Below are positions 9,248-17,534 of a DNA stretch of 30,580 nucleotides, piece by piece. This stretch comes from Candidatus Brocadiales bacterium (lineage in GTDB: Bacteria; Planctomycetota; Brocadiia; Brocadiales; Bathyanammoxibiaceae), in NCBI GenBank assembly GCA_030586765.1, contig JAUQZZ010000004.1, positions 1 to 30,580 of the forward strand, read 5' to 3'. The translations under genes were made by a program, and so were the position numbers. Within the stretch, counting starts at the first letter, position 1. The number at the start of each line of letters is the position of its first letter. The notes below the pieces were generated by a model that worked only from the letters and a program-made list of their open reading frames with translations, ran no database searches and was not told the origin of the DNA.

Positions 9248-10819
9248 ATGGATATCTCTCAGTGGCCCATCCTTAGCATGTTAATATTCCTGCCCGTGGC
9301 AGGAGCAGGGCTATTATTTCTTATCCCCTGGAGGGGTGACTTTCTACCCAAGGCCCTGGCCTTAGTGGTGGCAGGGCTTAATTTACTCCTGTCCCTGGCC
9401 CTCTTTAGGGCCTTCGATCCCTCCTCCTCAGGGATGCAGTTTGTGGAGAAGGCCAGGTGGATACCTGAGATTGGGGCAAGTTATTACCTAGGGATAGACG
9501 GTATAAGCCTCTTTATGGTCCTAATTACCACCTTCATGGTACCTATGGCCCTCCTTAGCTCCTGGGAGCAGGTGGAAAGGCGGCCCAAGATGTTCTATGG
9601 GTTTATGCTCCTCCTGGAGGCAGGTCTCATAGGTATATTCCTTGCCTTGGACCTCCTCCTCTTTTATGTCTTCTGGGAGGTAATGCTTCTGCCCATGTAC
9701 TTCCTTATAGGCCTCTGGGGAGGTGCTGAGCGGCGCTATGCAACCATAAAGCTTATCATATACACCATGGGTGGAAGCCTGCTCATGCTGGTGGCCATCC
9801 TTGTGCTCTATTTCATTCACCAAGGGCAAACGGGGGAATATACCTTTGATATAACCAGGCTTTATGGGACGACCATACCGCCCCAGGCCCTGCTACCCAT
9901 GGGCCTTGCCTTCTTTGCCGCCTTCGCTGTAAAGTCCCCACTCTTTCCCTTCCATACCTGGCTCCCTGATGCCCATGCCGAGGCGCCTATATCCGGGGCT
10001 GTGGACATCACAGGGTTACTAATTAAGACAGGGGCCTATGCCTTCTTGCGCTTTTTGCTACCCCTTTTTCCTGAGTTTTCTATCAGTTATGCACCTATGA
10101 TTGTCATGCTGGCCCTTATTGCAAATATCTACGGTGCGGTGGTGGCTACTGCACAGCAGGACCTCAAGAGGCTCATCGCCTACTCCAGTGTCAGCCACGT
10201 AGGATTGGTAATCCTGGGAATATTTGTCTTCAACCTCCAGGGTGTGGAAGGGGCTATACTCATGATGGTATCTATTGTCCTGGCCAGTGGAGGGCTTTTC
10301 ATGGGGGTGGGGATGCTCTATAAGAGGAGCAGGTCGAAAGACATATCTCAGATGGGAGGTGTCTGGAGAGACATGCCCCTTCTGGGAGGCTTCTTCATGT
10401 TCTTCACCCTGGCCTCAGTGGGGATACCTGGGTTAAGTAACTTTGTGGGAGAGTTCCTTATATTCCTTGGGGCCTTCAGAGCAAATACCTTCTATGGGGT
10501 GTTGGCTGCCTTTGTAATGGTTCTAACGGCAGTTTACCTCCTTTGGATGTTCTGGAGGGTGATGTTTGGTCCTAGCCCTGCCGTAGCCAGGGCCTGGCAA
10601 GACCTCTCCATCGGGGAGACTGTTACCCTGACTATACCAGCCATTGTTATCCTTCTTATGGGTGTATATCCCAAGATTTTTCTGGATAGGATTGAACCTT
10701 CGGCTAAGGGTCTCCTGGGACACGTGGAGAAGAAGTTGGTACAAAGGGAGGACCTTAGGGCAGGATATAAATCTAGTACAGGGGAAAAGGTCCATGGACA
10801 TCGCCTTTCCAGCCGTTAA
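9248..10819 (+). CDS. nuoM: NADH-quinone oxidoreductase subunit M
   Basis: This is the second antiporter-like proton-pumping subunit of complex I. I chose the ATG at 9248 (protein beginning MDISQWPILS, 523 residues). An AAAGGGGG ribosome-binding site lies about 8 nt upstream, and this start puts the essential membrane glutamate of FYVFWEVMLLPMYF at E144, the position known for NuoM. The in-frame extension back to a TTG at 9191 would add 19 residues encoded by the palindromic repeat. Other marks are KSPLFPFHTWLPDAHAEAP and LIAYSSVSHVG. The 3' end overlaps nuoN by 26 bp. Confidence 0.96.
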   Translation: MDISQWPILSMLIFLPVAGAGLLFLIPWRGDFLPKALALVVAGLNLLLSLALFRAFDPSSSGMQFVEKARWIPEIGASYYLGIDGISLFMVLITTFMVPMALLSSWEQVERRPKMFYGFMLLLEAGLIGIFLALDLLLFYVFWEVMLLPMYFLIGLWGGAERRYATIKLIIYTMGGSLLMLVAILVLYFIHQGQTGEYTFDITRLYGTTIPPQALLPMGLAFFAAFAVKSPLFPFHTWLPDAHAEAPISGAVDITGLLIKTGAYAFLRFLLPLFPEFSISYAPMIVMLALIANIYGAVVATAQQDLKRLIAYSSVSHVGLVILGIFVFNLQGVEGAILMMVSIVLASGGLFMGVGMLYKRSRSKDISQMGGVWRDMPLLGGFFMFFTLASVGIPGLSNFVGEFLIFLGAFRANTFYGVLAAFVMVLTAVYLLWMFWRVMFGPSPAVARAWQDLSIGETVTLTIPAIVILLMGVYPKIFLDRIEPSAKGLLGHVEKKLVQREDLRAGYKSSTGEKVHGHRLSSR

Positions 10820-12245
10820 CTTAAAAGGGGTACTGCCACAACTGGTAGTGACCTCCTTTGCTGTGGCAGGTCTCCTGGTAGATGCCTTTTATAGGAGTAC
10901 CAGGATGGTCTTTGCCATCTCTCTCCTGGGGCTTGTCCTTGCCTTGTTGCTCTTCTTATCCAATTGGGGAAAGGATGGGGTCTATGAAGGGGCGCTGCTG
11001 GCGGTAGATAATTATACGGTCTTCTTTAACATCCTATTTCTTTTAATAGCTGTGGCAACCATGTTGCTCTCCCTCCATTACATAGACCTCACAGGGGTGG
11101 ATTCTGGGAAATACTATCCCCTTATCCTCTTTGCCACCTTGGGGATGATGCTCCTTGTATCCAGCATGGATTTGCTCCTCATGTTCTTGAGTATTGAGTT
11201 GTTATCCGTCTCCATGTACATTCTGGTAGGTTCGCAGAGGGAGCGCTGGGTATCGAATGAGGCGGCTATGAAGTATCTCCTAATGGGTGCCTTTGCTAGT
11301 GCCTTCTTGCTCTTTGGCATCTCTCTGGTTTTTGGGGCCACAGGTAGCACCAGTTTTATAAAGATAGAATCCGCCTTAGGCGGACTTGCAGGGGGAGGCC
11401 CTTTCCTTATTCATATAGGTATCGCCATGATGCTGGTGGGGTTGGGGTTCAAGATAGCCATGGTTCCCTTTCATATGTGGGCGCCTGACGTGTATGATGG
11501 GGCACCCACGCCTATCACTGGTTTTCTGTCCACCGGGAGTAAGATAGCCGTATTTGCCCTTATACTGAGGCTCCTCATGAATCCCTTCTCTGTACCCTAT
11601 TCCCAGTGGGTTGTTGCTTTTTGGGTCTTTGCTGTATTAAGCATGACCCTGGGTAATGTGGCCGCCCTCTTACAGAGGAACGTAAAGAGGATGCTTGCCT
11701 ATTCGAGCATAGCCCATGCGGGTTATATACTTATTGCTGTGGTTGCTATGGACGGCAGGGCCATGGAGGCGGCATTGCTGTATATGACGGTTTATGCCAT
11801 CATGGGTCTAACCGCCTTCGGCTGCATAGCGTTGCTTGCCAAAGGGGAAGAGGAGAGGTTTAGTATAGAGGATTACACGGGCCTGGCATACAACTATCCC
11901 CTCCAGGCAGTGGTACTTTCTGTATGCCTCCTTTCCCTGGCTGGTATACCCCTAACAGCAGGGTTCATTGGCAAGTTCTATCTTTTTAGTGCTGCGGTGA
12001 AATCGGGGTTTATAGGTCTGGCTGTGATAGGCGTTCTTAATTCAGCCATTTCCCTGTACTATTACTTGGGGCTAATGCTGAGGATGTATGCCATGCCCAC
12101 AGTTGCGGTGGAGGGTATGGGACACCCCCTGGTAGGGAAATTGGCAGTGGCCTTACTAGGGATTCTTATCCTGGTATTAGGCATCTACCCCTCCCCCCTG
12201 CTAGGGGTCATCAAGGAGGCGGTTGCTGCACTTCCCGCCATATAG
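10794..12245 (+). CDS. nuoN: NADH-quinone oxidoreductase subunit N
   Basis: This is the third antiporter-like subunit of complex I, next to NuoK. I chose the ATG at 10794 (MDIAFPAVNLKG, 483 residues, normal family length) with GGGGAAAAGG just upstream. An upstream ATG at 10644 would only add sequence that reads nuoM out of frame. Family marks are a membrane Glu in FLSIELLSVSMYILVG, the KIAMVPFHMWAPDVYDGAPTP segment, and KRMLAYSSIAHAGY. An in-frame copy of the operon's palindromic repeat encodes SALGG in the loop before the broken-helix region, a spot where NuoN homologues vary. Confidence 0.96.
   Translation: MDIAFPAVNLKGVLPQLVVTSFAVAGLLVDAFYRSTRMVFAISLLGLVLALLLFLSNWGKDGVYEGALLAVDNYTVFFNILFLLIAVATMLLSLHYIDLTGVDSGKYYPLILFATLGMMLLVSSMDLLLMFLSIELLSVSMYILVGSQRERWVSNEAAMKYLLMGAFASAFLLFGISLVFGATGSTSFIKIESALGGLAGGGPFLIHIGIAMMLVGLGFKIAMVPFHMWAPDVYDGAPTPITGFLSTGSKIAVFALILRLLMNPFSVPYSQWVVAFWVFAVLSMTLGNVAALLQRNVKRMLAYSSIAHAGYILIAVVAMDGRAMEAALLYMTVYAIMGLTAFGCIALLAKGEEERFSIEDYTGLAYNYPLQAVVLSVCLLSLAGIPLTAGFIGKFYLFSAAVKSGFIGLAVIGVLNSAISLYYYLGLMLRMYAMPTVAVEGMGHPLVGKLAVALLGILILVLGIYPSPLLGVIKEAVAALPAI
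11370..11384 (+). repeat. Palindromic repeat copy 2, inside nuoN
   Basis: This is a perfect inverted repeat: TCCGCC (11370-11375), spacer TTA, GGCGGA (11379-11384), followed by C as in the other copies. It lies in the nuoN coding frame and is read as Ser-Ala-Leu-Gly-Gly in a variable loop between transmembrane segments. Confidence 0.75.
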
Positions 12246-12255
12246 AGGAGGTTGT

Positions 12256-12279
12256 ACCATAGGTAGATTTTCCTATGGT
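12256..12279 (+). promoter_or_regulatory. Hairpin enclosing the reductase start codon
   Basis: ACCATAGG at 12256-12263 and CCTATGGT at 12272-12279 are exact 8-bp inverted repeats with an 8-nt loop. The right arm contains the ATG at 12275 that opens the reading frame of the next gene. In RNA this hairpin would bury that start codon, so it could limit translation relative to nuo, or it may indicate that a later codon is the real start. Its function is inferred only. Confidence 0.45.
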
Positions 12280-13573
12280 GAACTTCCGATCTGCCCGAGG
12301 CGGACGAAAGGCCTCAGCTATTACACACAAACAGTCACTTCCTCAGGCTAGAAACTTGAAATCCTTCGACGTCCTCGTTGTAGGTGGTGGCCCCACCGGT
12401 TCCCTGGCCGCATATACCCTGGCTAAGGGTGGAATTGATGTGGCCATCCTGGAGAAGGAGAAGGTACCCAGATACAAGGTCTGTGGGGGCGGCCTCCAGG
12501 GGAAGTCCCTAAGGTGCCTTCCCTTTCAGGTAAGTGAGGTGGTGGAGAGGGAAATCTTTGGCATGGTATTCCAGCTTCGGTTGAAGAATAAATTTATCAG
12601 GAGATACCCATTACCCATCTCTTACAACGTAAACCGGGAGCGGTTTGATTATCTCCTGTTAAAACATGCCCAAGAGGCGGGGGCTGTTCTTCTACAGGAG
12701 GCAAAGGTCTGTTCACTGGAAGTTTCACGTGACTCCGTAAAAGTCTTCACAGAAAGGGAGACCCTCGGTGGGAGGGTGATTATCGGGGCGGATGGGGCCC
12801 ATAGTGTAGTGAGAAAGGCCATTAACCCCAAGGGGTCCATGCAGGGCCAGATGGGCATTATCTGTGAGTTAAAAAGGGGGGAGAATACATCCCATGTTCC
12901 TGAAGACATATATATTATTGATTGGGGTACGGTTCCAGGAGGCTACGCCTGGATATTTCCTAAAGAAGGGATTTTAACTACAGGTGCCATGGTACCCCTG
13001 GTACTCTCTGGTAGTCTAAAGGGGTATCTTCAGGCCTTTTTAAGGGGACAAGGTCTAGGCATGGGGGGAGAAAGGGTCCTGGCCCATCCCATACCTACTA
13101 GGGGTCCAGGGGAGACTATCTCCACTACCTGGGGCCTATTGGCAGGGGATGCTGCAGGGCTTACTGACCCCTTTACAGGTGAAGGTTTATACTATGCCTT
13201 GCGGAGCGGAGAGATGGCCGCTCGGTGGGCAGGGGAGTTTCTAAAGAGTGGGGCAGACCTCCGCGGGTATGAGGAAGAGATAGAACAGAAGCTCATGCCA
13301 GAGATAATCATTGCATGGAAGCTGAGGAACTTCTTTAACACCTTTTCCGGATACGTCCATAACCTTTATAAGAAGAATGACCGCCTGTGGTGCTCCTTCT
13401 GCGAGATGCTCCGTGGGGAGATAACCCTGGAAGAAGGGGTTAGGCGCACAGGAATAGTGACTAATTTAAGGAACCGGCCCCCTCAGCCTATAAGGGGATA
13501 TATAGAGAGGTTTACCGCCTGGTACGAGTCTAGGCAGATAGAGAGATTTAAGCGCTCCAAGCCTCCCTGGTGA
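12275..13573 (+). CDS. Geranylgeranyl-reductase-family FAD-dependent oxidoreductase
   Basis: This flavoprotein of the geranylgeranyl reductase/PHBH-fold family reduces double bonds of isoprenoid chains in its characterised members. The N-terminal Rossmann motif is VVGGGPTGSLAAYTLAKGG (about residues 35-53). It is followed by the family's VCGGGLQGKSL segment, GADGAHSVVRKA, GGYAWIFPKEG (the Y-x-W-x-FPK substrate-side signature) and the second FAD motif LLAGDAAGLTDPFTGEGLYYAL. The protein has 432 residues from ATG 12275. The first 27 are basic, partly encoded by the palindromic repeat, and unlike the family, so a TTG at 12356 (405 residues) is a possible start. It follows nuoN by 29 bp, in the same operon, so a role on the menaquinone tail is plausible but unproven. 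Confidence 0.88.
   Translation: MVNFRSARGGRKASAITHKQSLPQARNLKSFDVLVVGGGPTGSLAAYTLAKGGIDVAILEKEKVPRYKVCGGGLQGKSLRCLPFQVSEVVEREIFGMVFQLRLKNKFIRRYPLPISYNVNRERFDYLLLKHAQEAGAVLLQEAKVCSLEVSRDSVKVFTERETLGGRVIIGADGAHSVVRKAINPKGSMQGQMGIICELKRGENTSHVPEDIYIIDWGTVPGGYAWIFPKEGILTTGAMVPLVLSGSLKGYLQAFLRGQGLGMGGERVLAHPIPTRGPGETISTTWGLLAGDAAGLTDPFTGEGLYYALRSGEMAARWAGEFLKSGADLRGYEEEIEQKLMPEIIIAWKLRNFFNTFSGYVHNLYKKNDRLWCSFCEMLRGEITLEEGVRRTGIVTNLRNRPPQPIRGYIERFTAWYESRQIERFKRSKPPW
12290..12304 (+). repeat. Palindromic repeat copy 3, start of reductase gene
   Basis: TCTGCC (12290-12295), spacer CGA, GGCGGA (12299-12304), followed by C. One T replaces C relative to the perfect copy in nuoN. It is read in frame as Ser-Ala-Arg-Gly-Gly near the N terminus of the reductase open reading frame. 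Confidence 0.7.
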
Positions 13574-13648
13574 GAGGGTTATAATTGTTAAGGTGGTTGT
13601 GGATGGGGGCAAGGGGCGTACTGATTCGGACTTAAGACGAGGACACTC

Positions 13649-13690
13649 CCTTTCTCCGTAGCCCAGAGACTAGAGAAAGGCTCTTTTTCC
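13649..13690 (+). terminator. Rho-independent terminator of the nuo operon
   Basis: CCTTTCTC (13649-13656) pairs exactly with GAGAAAGG (13673-13680) around a 16-nt loop, followed by CTCTTTTTCCCTTCT. The T-run lies only on the + strand side, so it serves the nuo-reductase operon and not the convergent efflux operon, whose last stop codon is at 13694. The stem has only four G-C pairs and the loop is large, so strength is uncertain. Confidence 0.6.
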
Positions 13691-13693
13691 CTT

Positions 13694-15322
13694 CTACTTT
13701 TTTATTTCACTAGTTTTCTCAATAGGGATTTTATATTTCTCCAGAATAGTACCCTTTTTTGCCTCAATATTGTCCAGGGAGATGTTATAGTCAATAATAG
13801 CGCTGATTTCGTTCCTTTCTGCCAGGGCTAGCTCCTTCTCAGCGGTGAGGACTTCGAAGGTAGTCGCAAGCCCTGAATCAAACTTCTCTTTCTCTATCTG
13901 CCAGCGCTTATGAGAAAGCTTCTTTGCCTTTCGTGTAGCATCCACGCGCTTCCTATTAGTCACAATTTGCCTGACTGCGTCCTTTACCTCCACTACGATA
14001 CGCTGTTCCAATTTGGACAGCATGATTTCGGCCTGTCTTTTCTTGTATTTTGCGTTGGCGTATTCGTGCCTACCTTCCCGCAGTCCAATAGGGACTTCTA
14101 ACGAGAGGCTGTAAAAATCATCCTGAAATTTCTCAGAAAATAGGGAATCAAGGGAATCTTCAGGGTTTCCTGCGAGGCCTTCGTATCTTATACCAAGCTG
14201 GCCATCTAATCTGGGCAACATCTGGTTGCGCTTCCTTTTTACCTCGATCTTTGAATTCTCCACCTGCAGGTGTTCTTTCACTAAATCGTCACGATTTTCC
14301 AACGCTGTCTTTATGGATTCTCCAAGTTGCACAGCTTTCTCTTCAAAAGGAGGGGAGTCCAGGGGCATAACAGTTGCATCAGAAAGCAGGTTATCCTGGG
14401 AGACATTAAGAACGCGCTTGAGTTCGTCTTCGGCCCTCCTCACGTCAGACTCCGCCCTTACCAAGTCCTCCTCTCTGGCAGCCACAGCAGCACTGGATGA
14501 TAAGAGTTCCACCTCCTCCAGGAGACCAGCTTCGACCCGGTTGTCATTAATCTTATTTAATTCATTAGCTACATCTAGAGACTTCTGGGTAACCCTGTAA
14601 TGCTCGATAGCTCTTACAAGGTTCCAATAAGCGGTCTGCGTGGCATTTATTGTCTCTACCAGGGCCTGTTTTAACTCTGCGTCAGAGATTTTCCTTTCGT
14701 TTTTTGCCATATTTATTTTGCTACGATTGAAGAAGATGCCAAAATCTTTTAGAAAAGGTTGTACAACACGAAACTCCATGAAGTTCCTCCAGTCTGGGTC
14801 CAGGGTTTGGTTAGGGAAAGTGGGTATGAACTGCCGGAGCATCCCAAATTCCAGCTCCAGCCTTGCCCCTGACTGAACCTTAGATTCGAGGACCGAACTA
14901 TATATTCGTTCGTCATTAAAGGCCTGTTTTACCTTCCCTTGCCCTCTCTCTTCTGCTGTGAAGGCTACTTCAAGGGTATTATCGCTTGGCCTCTCGTACT
15001 CCCTCACCCTGTAAGCAAATCGAAGGGTGGGATCAAATTTAGACTTCTCTATGATAATTTTTCCACGTGCTATTCTTGGACTTACACGTGCAAACTCTAC
15101 ATCAAAGTTGTTACTTACAGCCAGGGCGATGGCGTCCCGCAGGGTTACGCTAAGCATCTTGAACCCAATATTTGCCATCTCTATTTCTGGAGGGGCTTCT
15201 ACCTCTTTACCTGGTGATTTCTCTGGGTCTTCAGCTCTAGCGACCTTGTGGACAAGGACTGTTAGGCACAACAGGATAAATAGAAGAGGGGTGAAAAAGG
15301 GAAGATTGTAATTTCTACACAT
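13694..15322 (-). CDS. TolC-family outer membrane efflux protein
   Basis: This is the outer-membrane channel and periplasmic tunnel of the tripartite exporter encoded upstream. It has 542 residues. It begins with a hydrophobic signal peptide (about residues 8-30) ending in a typical Ala-rich cleavage site (VARAED). It then shows two OEP-type halves rich in long alpha-helical, Glu/Lys-heavy coiled-coil sequence with NxAxxxY-like residues (for example ETINATQTAYWNLVRAIEHY near residue 215). The C-terminal helix pair has the family pattern ending in LAERNEISAIIDYNISLDNIEAKKGTIL. It is the last gene of the operon, 83 bp after the adaptor gene. A GAGGAG site lies about 12 nt before the ATG. Confidence 0.9.
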   Translation of the reverse strand: MCRNYNLPFFTPLLFILLCLTVLVHKVARAEDPEKSPGKEVEAPPEIEMANIGFKMLSVTLRDAIALAVSNNFDVEFARVSPRIARGKIIIEKSKFDPTLRFAYRVREYERPSDNTLEVAFTAEERGQGKVKQAFNDERIYSSVLESKVQSGARLELEFGMLRQFIPTFPNQTLDPDWRNFMEFRVVQPFLKDFGIFFNRSKINMAKNERKISDAELKQALVETINATQTAYWNLVRAIEHYRVTQKSLDVANELNKINDNRVEAGLLEEVELLSSSAAVAAREEDLVRAESDVRRAEDELKRVLNVSQDNLLSDATVMPLDSPPFEEKAVQLGESIKTALENRDDLVKEHLQVENSKIEVKRKRNQMLPRLDGQLGIRYEGLAGNPEDSLDSLFSEKFQDDFYSLSLEVPIGLREGRHEYANAKYKKRQAEIMLSKLEQRIVVEVKDAVRQIVTNRKRVDATRKAKKLSHKRWQIEKEKFDSGLATTFEVLTAEKELALAERNEISAIIDYNISLDNIEAKKGTILEKYKIPIEKTSEIKK

Positions 15323-15405
15323 TTTCAGGATATCTCCTCAGAACTTGCCAATTTTTTGCAATGCGGCCTGAGTCGTAGTACAATGGCTTTATTCCAGCCC
15401 AACAA

Positions 15406-16311
15406 TCACTCGAGAGTCAAGATTACGTCAGCATACATACCTGGCTTCAACACCCCATACCCCTCCAAGATCTTGCACTTAACGGCGTAAACCTGGTAGG
15501 CGCGCTGTTCCTCTGTTTGGATATTCTTTGGTATGAATTCAGCCTTGGGGGCGATATAGGTTATCCGTCCCGCAAAGACCTTCTCATGGGCCACACTGCT
15601 CCTGACCTTAACGTCTTGCATAAGGCTTGTTTTTGTCATAACCTTTTCTGGGACATAGACCTTAACTTTAATATCCTGAGTATCTAGAATCCTGTAGACT
15701 GGGGAACCGATGTTCACGAACTCCCCTTCTTTGGCGATTCTGGACGTAACAACCCCGCTGATAGGGGAGTAAATCGAGGACTTAGCAATCTGTACCTCTA
15801 ACCTCTCTACATTGCTCAAATATTGCTCAAGCTGGGCTTCTGTGGCCTTGAGTTTTGCATTGGCGAAGTCAAATTCGGACTGCAAATCTTGGTATTTTTG
15901 GTCTGAAAGATTGCCCTTTTCCCATAGAACCTTGTTACGGTCCAGGTTCTGCTGGGCAGAAGCTGATCTCGCCTTTGCGGCATCCACTTCTTCTTGGGCA
16001 GACTTACACTGTGCCTTAAGAGATTTCAATTGGGCATCCAATTCCTTGTGGTCAATCTCTGCCAGCTTGGCTCCCTTCTCTATTGACTGTCCCTCGCTGT
16101 AAAGTACTTCAACCAGTTTGCCCGGCAACTCGCTACTAACCTGTACCTCTTCACCTTCTACCATACCGGTATATACCCGCTGTTTCTTCTTTCCAAAACA
16201 CCCGCACATTACAACCAGGCAAAATAGACAGATTATGAGCCTGGGAAAAGATATCCAGAAAACTAATGGGAATTGTGCTGTACGAGTTTGTCCTATACGG
16301 CTTGGCATCAT
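15406..16311 (-). CDS. HlyD/RND-type periplasmic adaptor, probable lipoprotein
   Basis: This is the membrane-fusion protein linking the ABC pump to the TolC channel. I chose the ATG at 16311 (301 residues), which has AAGGTG about 6 nt upstream. A GTG at 16320 would add three residues. The N terminus has a hydrophobic stretch ending LVVMCGC, a probable lipobox, so the protein is likely lipid-anchored and not held by a helix. Next come a biotinyl-lipoyl half (GKLVEVLYSEGQSIEKGAKLAEID), a coiled-coil hairpin (about residues 90-165) and the second lipoyl half (YSPISGVVTSRIAKEGEFVNIG). A beta-barrel domain follows. Closest in style to the YbhG-like adaptors of ABC-2 exporters. Confidence 0.9.
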   Translation of the reverse strand: MMPSRIGQTRTAQFPLVFWISFPRLIICLFCLVVMCGCFGKKKQRVYTGMVEGEEVQVSSELPGKLVEVLYSEGQSIEKGAKLAEIDHKELDAQLKSLKAQCKSAQEEVDAAKARSASAQQNLDRNKVLWEKGNLSDQKYQDLQSEFDFANAKLKATEAQLEQYLSNVERLEVQIAKSSIYSPISGVVTSRIAKEGEFVNIGSPVYRILDTQDIKVKVYVPEKVMTKTSLMQDVKVRSSVAHEKVFAGRITYIAPKAEFIPKNIQTEEQRAYQVYAVKCKILEGYGVLKPGMYADVILTLE

Positions 16312-16379
16312 AGCATTCACCTTGTGCCTACTGTTCTATTTTAGTAATCCAAAGTAAGTCCAGGGTCAGAAACAAGGTA

Positions 16380-17513
16380 TTAATCGACACGTTTCTTAAA
16401 CCTTAGGAGACTGATGACAACGAATATTACTGCCAGAATCCCAAGGGCGATATTTTCCTGCCAGAAATAGCTAATCCCCACACCTTTAAACATAATAAAA
16501 CGGCAAATGGTCAGGAAATAGGTCATGGGAAATATATACCCAATGAGCTGGATGGGGAGGGGCATGGTCTCAAAGGCCCACACAAAGCCCGTTGTGAAAA
16601 TAGGGACCAGGATTGCGAAGAGGGCAATCATGATTGCCTGCAGTTGTGTCTTTGAGAAAGTGGATATCAAGAGGCCCATACCCAAAACCGGGGCTAAAAA
16701 AAGGATTGACTCAGCAGCCAGGAGCCAGGGGCTGCCCCTGAAGGGTAGGCCAAAGTAGAACACGCAAAGGGCTACCACAAAAACCCCATTAAAGAAGGAA
16801 ATGACTATATAGGGAACCATCTTACCTACAAGGACCGTAAACTTACCCACCGGGGTAACTATCAATTGTTCGAAAGTGCCCCGCTCTCTCTCCCGTACCA
16901 GGGCTATTGAGGATAATACGATGGCAGACTGCGTCAGGATTAGCGCCAGGAGGCCGGAGATGACAAAGTTTGAGGTAGCAACATCCATCTCTGGATTGTA
17001 GAGGACTATGGGTGCAACCTCCAGGTTCTGTCCTGGTTCGCCCCTGTTTGATAGCGGCAGATACTTAGTTACCATCTCGCTATTCTTATACTGCTCAATA
17101 CTTCCAGCAGTACTTACTGCAGGGACGGAGAACTGGGGGTTAATTCCGTCAATAACAAGTTGTACGCGCGTAGGCTTGTCAACAGCGAGACTTTCGCTGT
17201 AATCTTTAGGGATGTGTAAGGCTGCCTTTACCTCGCCTTTTGTTAGATAGTCATGAAGTTCGGTAACATCTGAGGTATAACTCTTAATCTTAAAGAACGA
17301 TGAATTTTCAAACATCTCGACCAACGAACGGCTTGATACTGTCGCATCTTCGTCGTAAACAGCCAGGGGTATGTAGCGTGCTTCACCACTTATGCCGTGT
17401 CCAAACAAGAACACTTCAACCAAGGGAAGGGCGAAGGCAAGGACCAGGGTTACGAAGTCCCTTCGTAAATGGACAAACTCCTTAAGAATCATTGACAGCA
17501 GGTTCTTGAACAT
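16380..17513 (-). CDS. ABC-2-type transporter permease
   Basis: This is an inner-membrane permease of the ABC-2 class (YbhS/YbhR/YhhJ-like), 377 residues. It has one N-terminal transmembrane helix (about residues 22-42), a large extracytoplasmic domain (about 45-180) and five further helices. The cytoplasmic coupling element ALVRERERGTFEQLIVTPVG (about residue 225) is the family signature that contacts the ATPase. It lies 21 bp after the ATPase gene. Only one permease is present, whereas ybhFSR-type systems carry two, so a homodimer is the likely arrangement. The substrate is unknown. Confidence 0.92.
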   Translation of the reverse strand: MFKNLLSMILKEFVHLRRDFVTLVLAFALPLVEVFLFGHGISGEARYIPLAVYDEDATVSSRSLVEMFENSSFFKIKSYTSDVTELHDYLTKGEVKAALHIPKDYSESLAVDKPTRVQLVIDGINPQFSVPAVSTAGSIEQYKNSEMVTKYLPLSNRGEPGQNLEVAPIVLYNPEMDVATSNFVISGLLALILTQSAIVLSSIALVRERERGTFEQLIVTPVGKFTVLVGKMVPYIVISFFNGVFVVALCVFYFGLPFRGSPWLLAAESILFLAPVLGMGLLISTFSKTQLQAIMIALFAILVPIFTTGFVWAFETMPLPIQLIGYIFPMTYFLTICRFIMFKGVGISYFWQENIALGILAVIFVVISLLRFKKRVD

Positions 17514-17534
17514 TTATATCCTGCACAAGCCCGG

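Noticed and set aside
10644..10793. Upstream ATG that would lengthen NuoN by 50 residues
   Set aside because: The stretch lies inside nuoM in another frame and does not resemble NuoN. The ATG at 10794 gives normal length.
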